From Paramecium sonneborni (lineage: Eukaryota; Ciliophora; Oligohymenophorea; Peniculida; Parameciidae): a stretch of DNA of 64,000 nt. Positions within the stretch are counted from its first letter, which is position 1. Each line of letters opens with the position of its first letter. Where the stretch lies: NCBI GenBank assembly GCA_905182985.1, contig CAJJDN010000088.1:124001-188000 (forward strand). Reading direction: 5' to 3'. This document shows, in pieces, positions 24,210-35,597 of the stretch. The notes under the pieces are model-generated. The model made no database searches. It saw only the letters and a program-made list of their open reading frames with translations, and was not told the DNA's origin. Both the position numbers and the translations under genes were made by a program.

Positions 24210-25438
24210 TCAATAGTATTAAGGTACTCTTTCTTTAAAACCTAATTGGGATTTTTAAATCTCTTTTATTTGATTTTATTGATTTGATAGTTTAGATCGT
24301 AAAAATTCATTATCTGATTTATGATTTTTATGATCTTCTAATTCATGTCTCATCTCAGTTAACTAAGAGTTTTGATCAAATATCTACTTATTTATTTAAA
24401 CGTCTAATTTCACTTTCATAAATTTGAATCTTATCCCTATAATCCTCAATTTCTTCCATATTATTAACTTAACCACCATTCATTAATTATTACTTATAAT
24501 ACATTAATTCTTCTTTAGCTTATTCTAATTCTTAATATAATTATTGATCATTATTATTTTATTAGCTGTATTGTAGCTATTTAAATTAAATAATATACTT
24601 TCAATCTTAAAGTATTGATTTCTGACTCCTTCTCTTATAATTAAGCTCTCAGCATTTAATTTTCATTTCCTTATTGATAATCATGTTGAGGATATCTAAT
24701 TTTATCCATTAATTATTCTTTCTCTTGTTACAATAAATAAATTTTCTATTTCAATTAGTTTATCTCTTATGAATAAATATCTCCATTATTTTTTCTAGTC
24801 CTCCATTCTTATACTTCTTACTCTCTAAGTACAAGTATATTTTTTGTTTATTCTAATTCATTTATTTTTTCTTTTGCAAATTGATTCATCTATTCTAATT
24901 TATCAGTTAAGACTAAAGCTATATTTTCATTATCTGTTTTTAATTCTTATTATTCTGTTAAATGTTATTATTTTAATTTAGCAATTTATAAATTCAAGAT
25001 ATGTATTTCCTAATTTTTGTTATTAATTGTTTATTGAAGTGCTTCTCTTTCTTACTAAAATTATAATAATTTATTATGTAATTCTGTCTAAGCAATTATT
25101 TGTTGATTTTATAATTAAATTTCTTTCTAAGAAGCCTTCTGTAATTCCTAGGCCAATCTATCATAACGTTACATTAAATCTTCTAAAAATGCTTTTAATT
25201 CAGGTAATGATAATCCATTAAATTAAGTTTAATCTTATTGAGGTAATTAATATTATTCACTTGGAATAATGCGAATTATTTCAGTAGTTGGTATTATCTA
25301 TTTTGGTTGAACATATTAATTAGAAATTATTTTTTATGAATTTAATTATGGAGAAGGTTAATTATATTAATTCACAACTGTTAAATAAGATGGTTTTGGT
25401 GTAATTGATCTTGGTGGAACATTAGAATAATTTATCAT
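24210..25438 (-). CDS. long coiled-coil protein, 393 residues
   Basis: Two introns of 22 and 25 nt. Residues 1-75 are a polar, Pro/Gln/Thr-rich head (for example NYSNVPPRSITPKPSYL). From about residue 85 to the end it is continuous Gln/Glu/Leu coiled coil. No enzymatic motif. Such proteins are usually cytoskeletal or centriolar in ciliates, but nothing specific is recognised. It begins 260 bp from the divergent Gln-rich gene at 25698. Confidence 0.7.
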
Positions 25439-25697
25439 GATTATCGAACTTTCTAATAAAAATAAATATCAATTATTTACATTATAATATTTCTTATATT
25501 TTGTATAAGGTATTCTGAATATAATTTTGGGATATATAATCTTAAAATACTTAAATAGAAAGTGAAGGAAGGATAGGTAAGATTTTATAAATTAAATGTC
25601 AGAATAGATTGATGTTTGTTTATTGAATTTACTAAGGTATTTTACTAACAGATATTTTAATTTAACAGATTAATAAAAGAATTCAAATAAAATTATA

Positions 25698-27937
25698 ATG
25701 GAAGACAGAGCTTTAAGAACTAATTTAATAATTAATAGAAAGCAAGATTATTAGCCTACAAAATTAGAATCTACAATAGACAATCATTATTTAAAGAACG
25801 AAAATTGGAATTATATTGATTACAAAAATAAAAACCAATATAAGAATTATGAAACATAAATATAAAATGGTGAGTCAAAAAATCATTATTAGTCATACTA
25901 AATAGTTGAAAATCATTAAATGGATAAAGAATAAAACAATAATACAAATTTAAAATAATCATATTACTATGAATAATCTAAACCTTACACACCAAATTGT
26001 TAATAAACTGAACATAAATATGATTAAACATATTAAGATAAGTAAAAATTTGAAGAAAAAATAACACATTCAACTGATAAATATTTATAATAATAAAGTA
26101 AGTTACCTTTTGGTAATAGAACTCCAATGGATCCAAAATCTAATATGATTGTAAATACTACATTAGATAGAGAAAATTAAAATAAAATTAAAAATGAATA
26201 ATAGTAATCAGCTGTTAAGAGAGATTTTAAATTACCTGAATATTAAAGAATGTATCCTGAAATAACTAGAAATAAAACTAATGAACATTATAAAACTAAT
26301 CCAATTGATTCTAAGGAGACATAAGAATAGAATAGTTTCTTAGATATTGAAAAAAGATTATAATAAAGAAGAGAGTAAGCTGAAAAAATAGCATAATAAA
26401 ATGAAGCTAAATTAACTTACTATTCAAAATCATAAGAATATTCATAAAGATAATAATAGACAGGATTAGGAAATAGTTAAGAAAGAATCAAATAATTTTA
26501 AGAAAATCTTAGAAGTGAAGTATAAGATAAATTGAGAGAATAATAAAATTAATATAAATTAGATTCTAGAAATCTTGAATCTAATTTTGATAAAAAGAAT
26601 TTTTAAACTGATACTGAAAATAATTCATAATTAAAAAAGGATATACTTGAATTAAATTAATTTAAATTTACATAATTAGATGGAAATTTTAATATAAATG
26701 AAAGGGAACATAAATATAATGAATATTTAAGAAAAGATTTTGAAATAGATTTAAAAAGATCTAAATTTGATTAAAAATCTCCTTATTAAGCAAGAATGAA
26801 TGAGGATTCTAAATATTAGTAAATAGAATATGGTAAACTTCATTTTAGTAAGAAATAAGAATTTGATTCAAATAAAAGATAAGATGAATAAATTAAATAA
26901 ATTAATAGATCAATTTAATAAAACAAATCTTAAAATGAAGATAGAGTTAGATTAGATTTAAGATCAGAAGGTAGTGCATATAAAGAATAAAAAGATAGAT
27001 TTATATTAAAAGAAAAATTATATTAAGAAACAAAATAATAATATTAAGTAAGGAAAGATAATGATTAATCTTAAGATATTTAAAGAAGACTTAATTTATA
27101 TGAGAAATTATAATAGTTTGATTAAGGAAATTAGAAAAAATATTAAGATAGTTAAAATTATTTGGTTAGTAATTTAAAATAAGAAAAAAATATTAATGAT
27201 TAAAAATAATCAACTTCTCTAGGATATAATAATTATGATAGGTATGAAATAAAGAGATAGGATTAATAATGTGATAAAATGGAATTTAAGAGATCTTAAT
27301 ATTAACCTGAGATAAACTAAATTAAATAAGAATTGGAAAAAAAATATGGATAATTGAAACCAGAAATGAACCAACAAATATCAGAATTTGATAAAAGAAG
27401 AGTTTTCGAGTAAAGATTTAGGCCAGAACCAATTTAAGCTAAAATAGCTGGAGCTAGAGAGTATTTAGGTTAGAAATATTATTAAAGAGATTAATATCGC
27501 CTTGGATAAAGACAAAGTTATCATGAGGAATCATCAATCAATGATCGTTTAGGATTAGAAAAAGGAAATTCTAGATATAATTTGAATAATAAGGCTATTG
27601 AAGATATACTTTAAGGAACAGCTTTAAGTAAATATATTGAAAGAGAAAAAAATTAAAATAGAATGGCAGATAGACTTGTAAGTTTTACAAACAGTAAAAT
27701 TAATTATTAAAAATCTCCTATTAGGGATAAAGAATATAAGGCAGCTTATGATAGATTAAACTAATAATAAAGAGAACCTATAAATGATAAATATATAATT
27801 AATGAATACAAAATAAGATAACCTTCAGATCAAAATTTACAAAAATGTAATATTTTAACTTATTTATAGATTGCAATCCTTCTAGTTTAATAACTAAGTA
27901 GTTTGGAAATTATGATAGAAAAGATAAAAGAATTTGA
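25698..27937 (+). CDS. large charged Gln/Asn/Lys-rich protein, 738 residues
   Basis: Two exons; a 23-nt intron near the 3' end gives a natural short C-terminus, while reading through it would add an unlikely hydrophobic tail. The chain is dominated by Gln (mostly TAA), Lys, Glu, Asn, Tyr and Arg, with no membrane segment. Heptad-like patches suggest extended helices. Short motifs such as FGNRTPMDPKSNM and KIAGAREYLGQ stand out from the low-complexity background. No family is recognised. Confidence 0.7.
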
Positions 27938-28323
27938 TAAACTTAAAAATTTACATATATATTTACTTTTTTAAAAAACAATAATAGCTAAGTAACTGTC
28001 GATTTTTTCTTTTCACATCTATATATTCAAATAATTTAGATTGAAATTTGATGAAAAGATTAGACTGACAAAATAATTAAATAATTAGATTGAGTGTTAT
28101 ATAAATCAATATTTTCTGATTTATAATAGCTGTATAATTCATAATATTAGAGTAGTTTCAAAATGATTTAGAATTCTATGTTAATTGATGTTTTAAGGAT
28201 CATTTTGTTTGAGAAGTTATATTTTAAATTTTGATTATAAAGTTATTACTATATTTAGTGAATAAATGATTTAACTTATTAATAATAAATCAAACAAAGA
28301 GCAAATTTCATAGAATTCTATAA
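27938..28323. other. convergent 3' spacer
   Basis: 386 bp between two convergent stops. The palindrome TAGAATTCTA occurs at 28169 and 28311. Otherwise there is nothing I can call. Confidence 0.4.
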
Positions 28324-29289
28324 TCAATTAAGTATCAAAAGCTTCTTTAAACACCAGAGTCTACAAGTACAGTCTTCGTTTTCATCATAAAGATTTAATA
28401 ACAAATGAATTTTGATTTATTTAATTTATTCTGATGTATGAGTTGAGTTGAGAATGCTCATTGCAGAATCAAATGTATCAAAAGTACAATTTAAATTGGA
28501 AACTTCTCCATTAAATTTTAATTAGAAAGTTAATTCTAAAATTATATTAAGTAATACTTGAATCTTCTTTTGTTTAAGAAATTTGTGAGAGATCAGCATG
28601 ATTGATTTCATAAAGATTTTCAGTTTCAATTTCTGTTACTGTTTAATCTGTTGATTGAGGTTTCATGAATTCATTGAAGTCATTTTCTATTGATTCAACT
28701 TCCGATTTATCTTATTATTCTATTTCTATTCCTTCTATTTATTAAATTTATTCAGTTTTTTATTGTTTTTGCTAAGCTTTCTCTCTCTTTTTGTTTTAAA
28801 TCATCTTTTTTTGATTAGGTTTTCTAACTTGTTTTTATTCTTTCAGAATATCTTATTGTATTTTAGGCATAGTTGGTGGAATTTTATCATAATAAAAGGA
28901 CAACAATTAAAATAGTTAAACTATTAAAATAATAAGTTAGAAGTAGATAGTTATCATATTCATTGTTTTAGGCATAAATAAACTAAATTTTAAAGATAAT
29001 AGATTACTTCAAATTTTAGATGATAACTGATGTTCCTACTAAAATACTATTACTCATTTGTATTTTATTGTTCTTATCTGCTAATACAAGCGTACCAAAA
29101 CCTGCTAATAAATTAATATACTAAAATAAACATTATAAATACCTAATTTGATTAAAAAATTGGTGTCAGTTTTGGATGTGACATCATTTGATTAGTGTCC
29201 CAGAATTCTACTGGCTGATTCTCATAAATTTAGAGTAAAGCATTTAATGACAAGAATGAAACGATTGATTTGATGGCTGAAAGGTTCAT
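28324..29289 (-). CDS. membrane protein with basic coil and soluble C-terminal domain, 298 residues
   Basis: Four exons; introns of 22, 25 and 22 nt. An N-terminal hydrophobic region and two further segments (near residues 50-85 and 92-112) give about three membrane helices. A strongly basic Lys/Gln stretch follows, then an acidic linker and a final 70-residue domain (KLTFQLKFNGEVSNLN and beyond). The C-terminus has a small Cys patch (DCTCRLWC). The second intron joins what would otherwise look like two genes, one starting at a Met at 28963. Nothing recognised. Confidence 0.62.
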
Positions 29290-30009
29290 TTTAATTAAAT
29301 AATAAAAAAAGTATTTGAAAACACAATTATCAATATCCTGCCTTAAAACATAAAAAAATAATATATATTAAAATTAGTTTTATAAACTGAAAACCCATCA
29401 TATTTATAATAAAAAATATGATATCCAAAGTCATCAAAAACTTTTTAAAGCTTAACTATTTATAAATAAACTTATTAATATATATCAATAAAAAATGTGT
29501 TTTAAAATAATATTTTTTAATGAATTATTACATAGAAAACTTAAAATTTAAAATTGGATTTGATTTTAAAAAACTAATTTTTTTCTGACCAATTTATATA
29601 AATTTTAATAAAATCTAGAAAGAAAAATTTAGTAGGAACCTTTAAATCAAACTAATTTAAGTTTATATTTATAACTTACAATCTTTGATCAATTAAAATA
29701 TAATTATAGAGCCTTCAATAATTTACTTTAAATATGAGTGAGAATGCAATTTCAAAATCTAATAATAATAATTATATTGTTTTAATCATTTAAAGTTACT
29801 CCACCCTAATATTACGATAATTTATTTAATTACTTTCAGTTTCTATAATTCAGAGAAGATTAATTAAGGAAAAAAGTTTGATATTTTTGAATGAAAATAG
29901 TGTTATAGTAATATATAAAAAAATAAAATAAAGAATTGAAAATAATAGTATTTGTAATAAGCTTAAAATAATTAAATATATGGCAAATTATATATGTAAT
30001 GTACTTATT
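29290..30009. other. intergenic, no supported gene
   Basis: 720 bp of AT-rich DNA. A plus-strand frame starting about 29733 is open but runs antisense through the eS28 gene, so it is treated as chance. Confidence 0.4.
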
Positions 30010-30245
30010 TCATCTTAATCTTCTGGCTTCTCTTTCACATTCCATAAGTTCTAATGTATCACCTTTTCTCACTGGTCCCATAACATTTCTAATAAGGGTT
30101 CTTTATTGACCAACCAATTGAACCTTAACTTATGTAATACCACCTCTGGAACCTGCAAAATAATAATTTGATAAATACCAGTTCTTCCAATAATTTCGAT
30201 AACAGTTGCTCTTGTTCCTTCTACTCTTTCTTTAGTTGAATCCAT
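30010..30245 (-). CDS. RPS28: 40S ribosomal protein eS28
   Basis: 69 residues in two exons; the 26-nt intron lies inside the conserved I-G-R-T-G-S-R-G-G segment and removal restores it. The remaining motifs are TQVKVQLV, then [15 protein letters not shown], and the C-terminal [10 protein letters not shown], which ends the protein exactly as in other eukaryotes. eS28 is a small-subunit protein near the mRNA exit channel and E site. Length matches the family (about 65-69). Confidence 0.96.
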
Positions 30246-30336
30246 AATTGTGTTTATTGAAATTTTAATTAAATGATTTAATTAATTTATATATATATAT
30301 ATATTTTATATATCAATAAAGTAAATAAATAAATAA

Positions 30337-31059
30337 TCATTGTGTATGTTTTGGTGATTTATATGGATTATTAGGACTTCCTTTTAGATTAACAAATCTA
30401 ATGGGACTATTCCTACTAACTTTTCTAATTTCACTTGGATCAGAAAATAGTTATTTTCTACCTTCTCTAACAAATTGTTTAGTTTCAGATTGAGTAGGAA
30501 ACAAAATGAGATGCTATAAAACAAAGAAATATTTATTTACTTATAGTTCTGAGTTTTCTTTACTTAATTTAATATTCTTTTATTCTAATGAAATGACTTT
30601 ACTCTTTAATTCACTAATAACCTCTAAAGTAGTTTCAGTAGGTAATGTTTAATTATTATGATGAGGATTTATATCTTTATTTTATAAGAGTGTTTTTAGT
30701 TATTATAATTGCTCTAATGTTTTTTGGAGTACAACTAATTCGAAAGTAGTTGTCTTGAATATAGCTTAACTATTGATTGAATTAATTTTAGATGTGAGTT
30801 ATTGGATTTGTAGATTAGCATTTTATAATTAGGATTTAAGCATTTTATTTTCATTTTAGAGCAATTGAATTTTCTAATAGAGTAATTCTAATTCTCCAAG
30901 GTTTTTTACAGGTGTATGATTATTAGTATCTTAAATAGGAGAAGATGATTGAAATAACATTCTTTAATGAGGAGAATGAGACTGATTAGTTTTATTCGTA
31001 GGAGTATGATTATCAAAAGCTACATTTGGATATTGTGAAGGTATATTAACTTATTACAT
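30337..31059 (-). CDS. coiled-coil protein with Ser/Pro-rich ends, 240 residues
   Basis: An uninterrupted frame. Residues 1-60 are Asn/Ser/His/Pro-rich, residues 60-185 form a Leu/Gln coiled coil, and the C-terminus carries basic Ser-Pro motifs (SRNSPIRFVNLKGSP). A 27-nt stretch near the 3' third begins GTA and ends TAG and could be an intron, but it is in frame and free of TGA, so splicing is undecided. The start at 31059 is 19 bp from the divergent EF-hand gene. Family not recognised. Confidence 0.65.
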
Positions 31060-31078
31060 TAATTAATTTAACTGTCAT

Positions 31079-32519
31079 ATGAAAAAAAACAATATTTTAT
31101 CAGTGCCCATCAAGTATTAAAATTAGATATATTAAGTAGAAGTAATAATTATTATATGTGTTTAATAGATATTTGCATTTGATACTCCTTTATAAATAGC
31201 ATATAGGTTTTGTACATAACAAAATTTAGAATTTAATTTCATTTCACCACTTTCAAAATAAATTATTTCTTTTGTCTCCATGTTACTTGATTCTAATAGT
31301 ATAGATAATACTACTAAAACATAAATACGATTACACTTTGATAAATTCATTAATAATGCGAGTATTAGAGAAAGTATAAAGATTGTCGATACTTCTATTT
31401 AAATTAGAAATGATTGCATTTAAATCATTAAGTAATAAGAATCAACTAAAAATTAAGAAGAGAACTTTAATTTTTCATTTGATTAAGACAATCATGAAAA
31501 TAATACATCTAACATACAAGATTAATTCTAATTCTCATTTAAAAATAAATTATAAGAAATGCTTAATCCAGATAAAAATTAATCATCTTCAAGAGGAAGT
31601 AGTAGAATTGAACATTATGTTAAAAACAATTCAATTCATTAAATTGAAAATCTATAAAAATAAGAAAAGTTAAATCAAAAAATTATGAATAGATTAAAAA
31701 ATAAATCACCAAGTAAATCACCTAATAAAAGAATTGGTATACCTTATTAAGAATATATGAAAAGACCTAGTGTTTAAATCAATTATTCTAAAGACAGTTT
31801 TCACTCACATAATGTTTTAAGAAATAAACCAAATTAATTTATATCTGTTCAATAGAGTCCAATCTATTCACCAGAAAAATAAGAATAAAATACTCTATAA
31901 ACATTACCTAAAGGAAGAATAAGTATCTAAAAATCAAAGTAATCTAATTCTAGAAATATTTCACCTCAAGAAATTAGTTTCTCATAACAATAGATTGATT
32001 AAAGCATATAATCTGTAAATATTATTTAATCTAATTTTATATAGTCTATGGTTAGTAATGGAACATTATGCAATAGTAGAATTGAACATTAATCTAAGTA
32101 AGATAGAATGAAAAGCTTTAAAGAATTAATGAATAAATTGCAATGTATTTCTACTCCACAGAAAAGCTAGAGAAACTATGAAATTTATATCAAATAATAA
32201 AATAATACTTATGCAAAAATAGTAAATAACATTTTTAGTTTAAAGTTATTAGGAATAAAAAATTAATGAAATATTTACTGTGCTTGATACAAATAAGGAC
32301 GGTTACATTGATCATGAAGTCAATTTATAATAGTTAAAATAATCAATTATAGATTTATTTGAACCTGTTTGGTTTTAAATATTGTGGAAGAAAATTAAGA
32401 TCAATAAAAGATAGTTTTAAGATCTGATGTAAAAAAGGTAATTATTTAAGTAATTAAGAATTAAGGATCTTGATTAATAAGATATTGGAAAATTTATATT
32501 TAATGGAATTAAAAAGTGA
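31079..32519 (+). CDS. EF-hand protein with Ser/Gln-rich middle, about 460-469 residues
   Basis: One 31-nt intron is needed to keep frame; a second possible intron (31142-31168, 27 nt) is in frame and optional. The N-terminus has a small folded module (PLQIAYRFCTQQNLEFNF) like the short N-terminal domain seen in many ciliary proteins of protists. The middle is basic, Ser/Pro/Gln-rich. Near residue 380 is a canonical EF-hand loop, D-T-N-K-D-G-Y-I-D-H-E, with all liganding positions. Calcium binding is predicted from that loop; the rest is unknown. The gene ends 62 bp before the CDK gene. Confidence 0.72.
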
Positions 32520-32581
32520 TAATACAACAGTTTTTATAAAAATAAATTATTATTTATTAATTCAAATTAATTTGAATTTCA

Positions 32582-33641
32582 ATGTTGCCTGAATTTGGTG
32601 AAAGTGATGCAGAGAGATATGAAAAATTAGAAAAAATAGGGAGTGGAACTTATGGAGTTGTGTATAAAGCATTAGATAAATTAAATGGATAGTTTGTAGC
32701 TGTTAAAAAAATGACCTAAGAAGTATTGAAAATCCGCCAAATCATTAGTTGGAGTAAGAAGGTGTGCCTTCAACTGCGATTAGAGAGATCAGTTTACTTA
32801 GAGAGCTCAACAATCCACATATCGTTTAATTAAAGGATGTAGTTATTAGAAATAAGAAACTTTAACTAGTGTTTGAATATATGGAAAGAGACCTTAAAGC
32901 ACTTTTGGATAGTTCTCCAAAAGATTAATCTCTTGATAAGATTACAATAAAAAAAATAATTCATCAAATATTGAAGGGAATTCAAGCTTGTCATTAAAGA
33001 CGAATATTGCATAGAGATCTTAAACCATAAAATATTTTAATTGATAAACAAGGTATTCTTATATAGAAATTGTATAGGGAATACAAAAATAGCTGATTTT
33101 GGTTTAGCTAGACCATTTTAAGTTCCAATAAGACCATATACACACGAAGTTGTAACTTTATGGTATAGAGCACCTGAAGTATTATTGGGAGCTGTTGAAT
33201 ATAGTACTCCTGTAGATATTTGGTCAGTTGGATGCATATTCTATGAATTGATTACTAAAAAAGCACTCTTTACAGGAGATTCAGAAATAGATTAATTATT
33301 TAGAATTTTTAGAATTTTAGGCACTCCTAATGAAAATACATGGCCAGTAATAATTAAAAGTTAATATTTTTTTAGGGTGTTACTAATTTAAAAGATTATA
33401 AAACTACTTTTCCTAATTGGAGTCCTTAAGGATTTAAATAATTATTAAATAGGGATGTAGATTAATTAGCTATTGATTTATTAACAAGAATGTTAAAATT
33501 AGATCCGACATAAAGAATTAGTGCTAAATAAGCATTAAATCATGTAAATTATTTTCAATATCATAGTAATACTTTTAAGAATTTTAAGTAAAACCTATTT
33601 CCAAAAAATCAGATTATTAATCCTTAATTAAATTTCCATGA
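32582..33641 (+). CDS. cyclin-dependent kinase, CDK1/CDK2 type with PSTAIRE helix
   Basis: 318 residues in five exons; introns of 26, 25, 29 and 23 nt. The Gly-rich loop [10 protein letters not shown] includes the inhibitory Thr-Tyr pair. The first intron removes 26 nt just before the cyclin-binding helix, which reads [12 protein letters not shown], an exact PSTAIRE. The catalytic loop is HRDLKPQNIL, the magnesium loop DFGLARPF, and the activation segment [14 protein letters not shown] keeps the Thr phosphorylated by CAK. It should bind a cyclin and drive cell-cycle transitions. A short C-terminal extension of about 20 residues goes beyond the usual CDK end. Identification is secure; which paralogue it is cannot be told here. 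Confidence 0.95.
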
Positions 33642-33665
33642 ATTTATAATATCATATTATTTTAT

Positions 33666-34202
33666 ATGTCAGAGAGATCTTTATCTCCTTCAGATTATTA
33701 TCAATTAAAACATGCCAAATCTATCGTGATCAATCAAGTATCTTTTAAAAAGAGAAGATCTATACGATATAAAAACAATCACTTATTCCAATTAGAATTA
33801 AATAGATGTAATTTGAGTTGCTAATGTTCTAATTGTGGAAAATCTATTGGATTTTAATTAAAAATACAAGGTGAATTACCACTTAAAGAAACTTGGTAAA
33901 ATCTATCAAATTATATAAGTTATTAGAAAAAGAAAAGGATCTTAAAAAAATTCAAGGCTATCGGAAATGCTATAATTTTTATTCTAATTTACAAATTGGA
34001 AGCAATTAAAAAGTGGAAAAAGAAAATACATATATTAAAAGCAGCTAGAAATCTAACTATTATAAGAAGACCTGCAGTTTTGTAATCACTTAAACTTTTA
34101 CCAAATTTTTAATCTATGAAATTTCCTATCAAGTATTTTATACATTTTGAAAGATCGAAATAATCATTTCATTCATCAATTTCAATTCAAGAATTCCCAT
34201 GA
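33666..34202 (+). CDS. basic protein with Cys cluster; 5' part of an unresolved gene
   Basis: 178 codons open from ATG to TGA, starting 24 bp after the CDK stop. It begins Ser-rich, then is basic, with a Cys cluster near residue 50 (CNLSCQCSNCGK) and a helical Lys-rich region with a hydrophobic patch (AIIFILIYKLEA). The last 40-60 residues overlap another frame (+1) that has stronger coding character and continues to 34924. The two probably belong to one gene, but I could not find a normal 20-31 nt intron that joins them. Confidence 0.5.
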
Positions 34203-34924
34203 AATATTCAAAGGTACTCCAAATAATTATTCTCATGCTATTCATACTTAATAAACTTCTAGTAATCCTAAAGAATTAAGACCTTTTGATCCCTCTCCTA
34301 TAAGATCTAAATCTCGTCCAAAAATTGAAAATTCAGGTAATAATTAAACTATCTCTTAAGGATGTAGACATCATGATAATAAATAATTTTCAGAACATCT
34401 ATAAGCTTAAAACAATAAAGATTCTTATATTGAATTCAAGAGATTAGCTAGATCTAAAGCTTTATAGAAAACAGTTGAAATGCTATCAAGCAATTCATAA
34501 AATATATTATTAAATACTTAGAATGAAGAGATAATTTTGAATGAATCTCTCAATCAATATTAATAATCATAACAATAAGAACCAAAAAAGAATTAAATTT
34601 AATAATATTTAGAGAAGATGCTAAAAACAATGGAATGTAATAATTTATATTAATAAATTAGAAAAACATTTAGTAATTAAGAAAGACAATAATATTAAAC
34701 CTTTAAGCATTTTTAATGAAGAAGTTAATAAATCAAAAAGCAAATTACATTTCAGATCTAATTCTTAACTTTCACTAACCAATTATTAATCTTAATTTGT
34801 ACCCTATCATGATTAAATTAGAACTACAACTAATAGTTCTTCTTATTATAATAATAAAAAGGATTGTCTTAAGTTGATAGATCTTATGAAAAATAAAAAT
34901 AAAGTAATTAAAATTAAAAAATGA
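34120..34924 (+). CDS. Ser/Gln/Asn-rich protein; 3' part of the unresolved gene
   Basis: This frame opens after a TGA at 34117, has no ATG near its start, and reads as clear coding sequence (for example ELRPFDPSPIRSKSRPKIE). A 25-nt intron further on joins it to a basic C-terminal part ending KVIKIKK before TGA at 34922. The upstream frame (33666-34202) is offset by one base. A 52-nt GTA...AG segment (starting near 34082) would restore the frame, but that is longer than any normal intron here. A one-base sequencing error is the other simple explanation. Confidence 0.5.
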
Positions 34925-35082
34925 TTGTAATAATAAATTAAATAAATTATACTATTATTTACAGTTCTTTTTTCATTCAATTATTCTTTTTTATAATTAG
35001 CATGATTATATATGAGTTTAAATTATAAAGTATATAAAAAAAATTTAAATTTATGATAGAAATAGCTAATTTAAATATTAAA

Positions 35083-35471
35083 TCAACCGAAAAATTCTTG
35101 TCTTTAATATTATAGGTAGAGGAAACCGTCTTCTTCATTTTTATGCTTATCATAGAACTCCCTAAGATTGTCATTTCCATTAAGCACACATTTTGATGTT
35201 GGTTCAATGATATAGATAGAGTTTAAATGAGATTGTTCAGGGAGGCAAAGTTTCTATTTGAGAAATGTTATCAAGTCTATCCCTTACTTGTCTTAATTTA
35301 TTAAGACTCTATATTATTAATTATTTAAAAATACTCAGGTCTGTCAAGTTATTTAAGTTGTGAATTTGGACCCTATTCTATAATGATGGCAATTTTATCT
35401 GGGTTTTTTTGACTGTATTCTTAAAACTTTTTTTATCTTTCCTCGAGTGAGTTATTTACTTTATAAGACAT
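35083..35471 (-). CDS. ATG8: Atg8/LC3/GABARAP family ubiquitin-like protein
   Basis: 120 residues in two exons (26-nt intron). The two N-terminal helices contain LEERQKKFQEYSQKNPDKIA, like the R-x-x-E-x-x-x-I-R-x-K-Y-P-D-R-I-P region of the family. The core follows (IIIEQGPNSQLKQLDRPE, SIYIIEP). The end, EDGFLYLQYQRQEFFG, matches the family F-L-Y-x-x-Y-x-x-x-x-x-F-G. The Phe-Gly is the last pair before TGA, so Gly120 is already exposed. Atg8 is conjugated to phosphatidylethanolamine on autophagosomes. The sequence is diverged, so it may be a specialised paralogue. Confidence 0.85.
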
Positions 35472-35597
35472 TATTTTTAATATTATTAATTAAAAAAAAT
35501 TCTAAATTAAAAATATAAATAGCAAGCAAAATATTTTGTGGAATCAAAAATAATAAGAAATAAATTTTATTAATCTAATTAACATTAATATTATATT

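Noticed and set aside
28169..28320. Palindrome TAGAATTCTA twice in a spacer
   Set aside because: A 10-bp AT-rich palindrome twice in 150 bp is weak evidence for a site, with no further symmetry.
29733..30170. Long plus-strand frame with TAA/TAG as Gln
   Set aside because: It runs antisense through the well-supported eS28 gene; the 5' part is AT-rich with no family resemblance.
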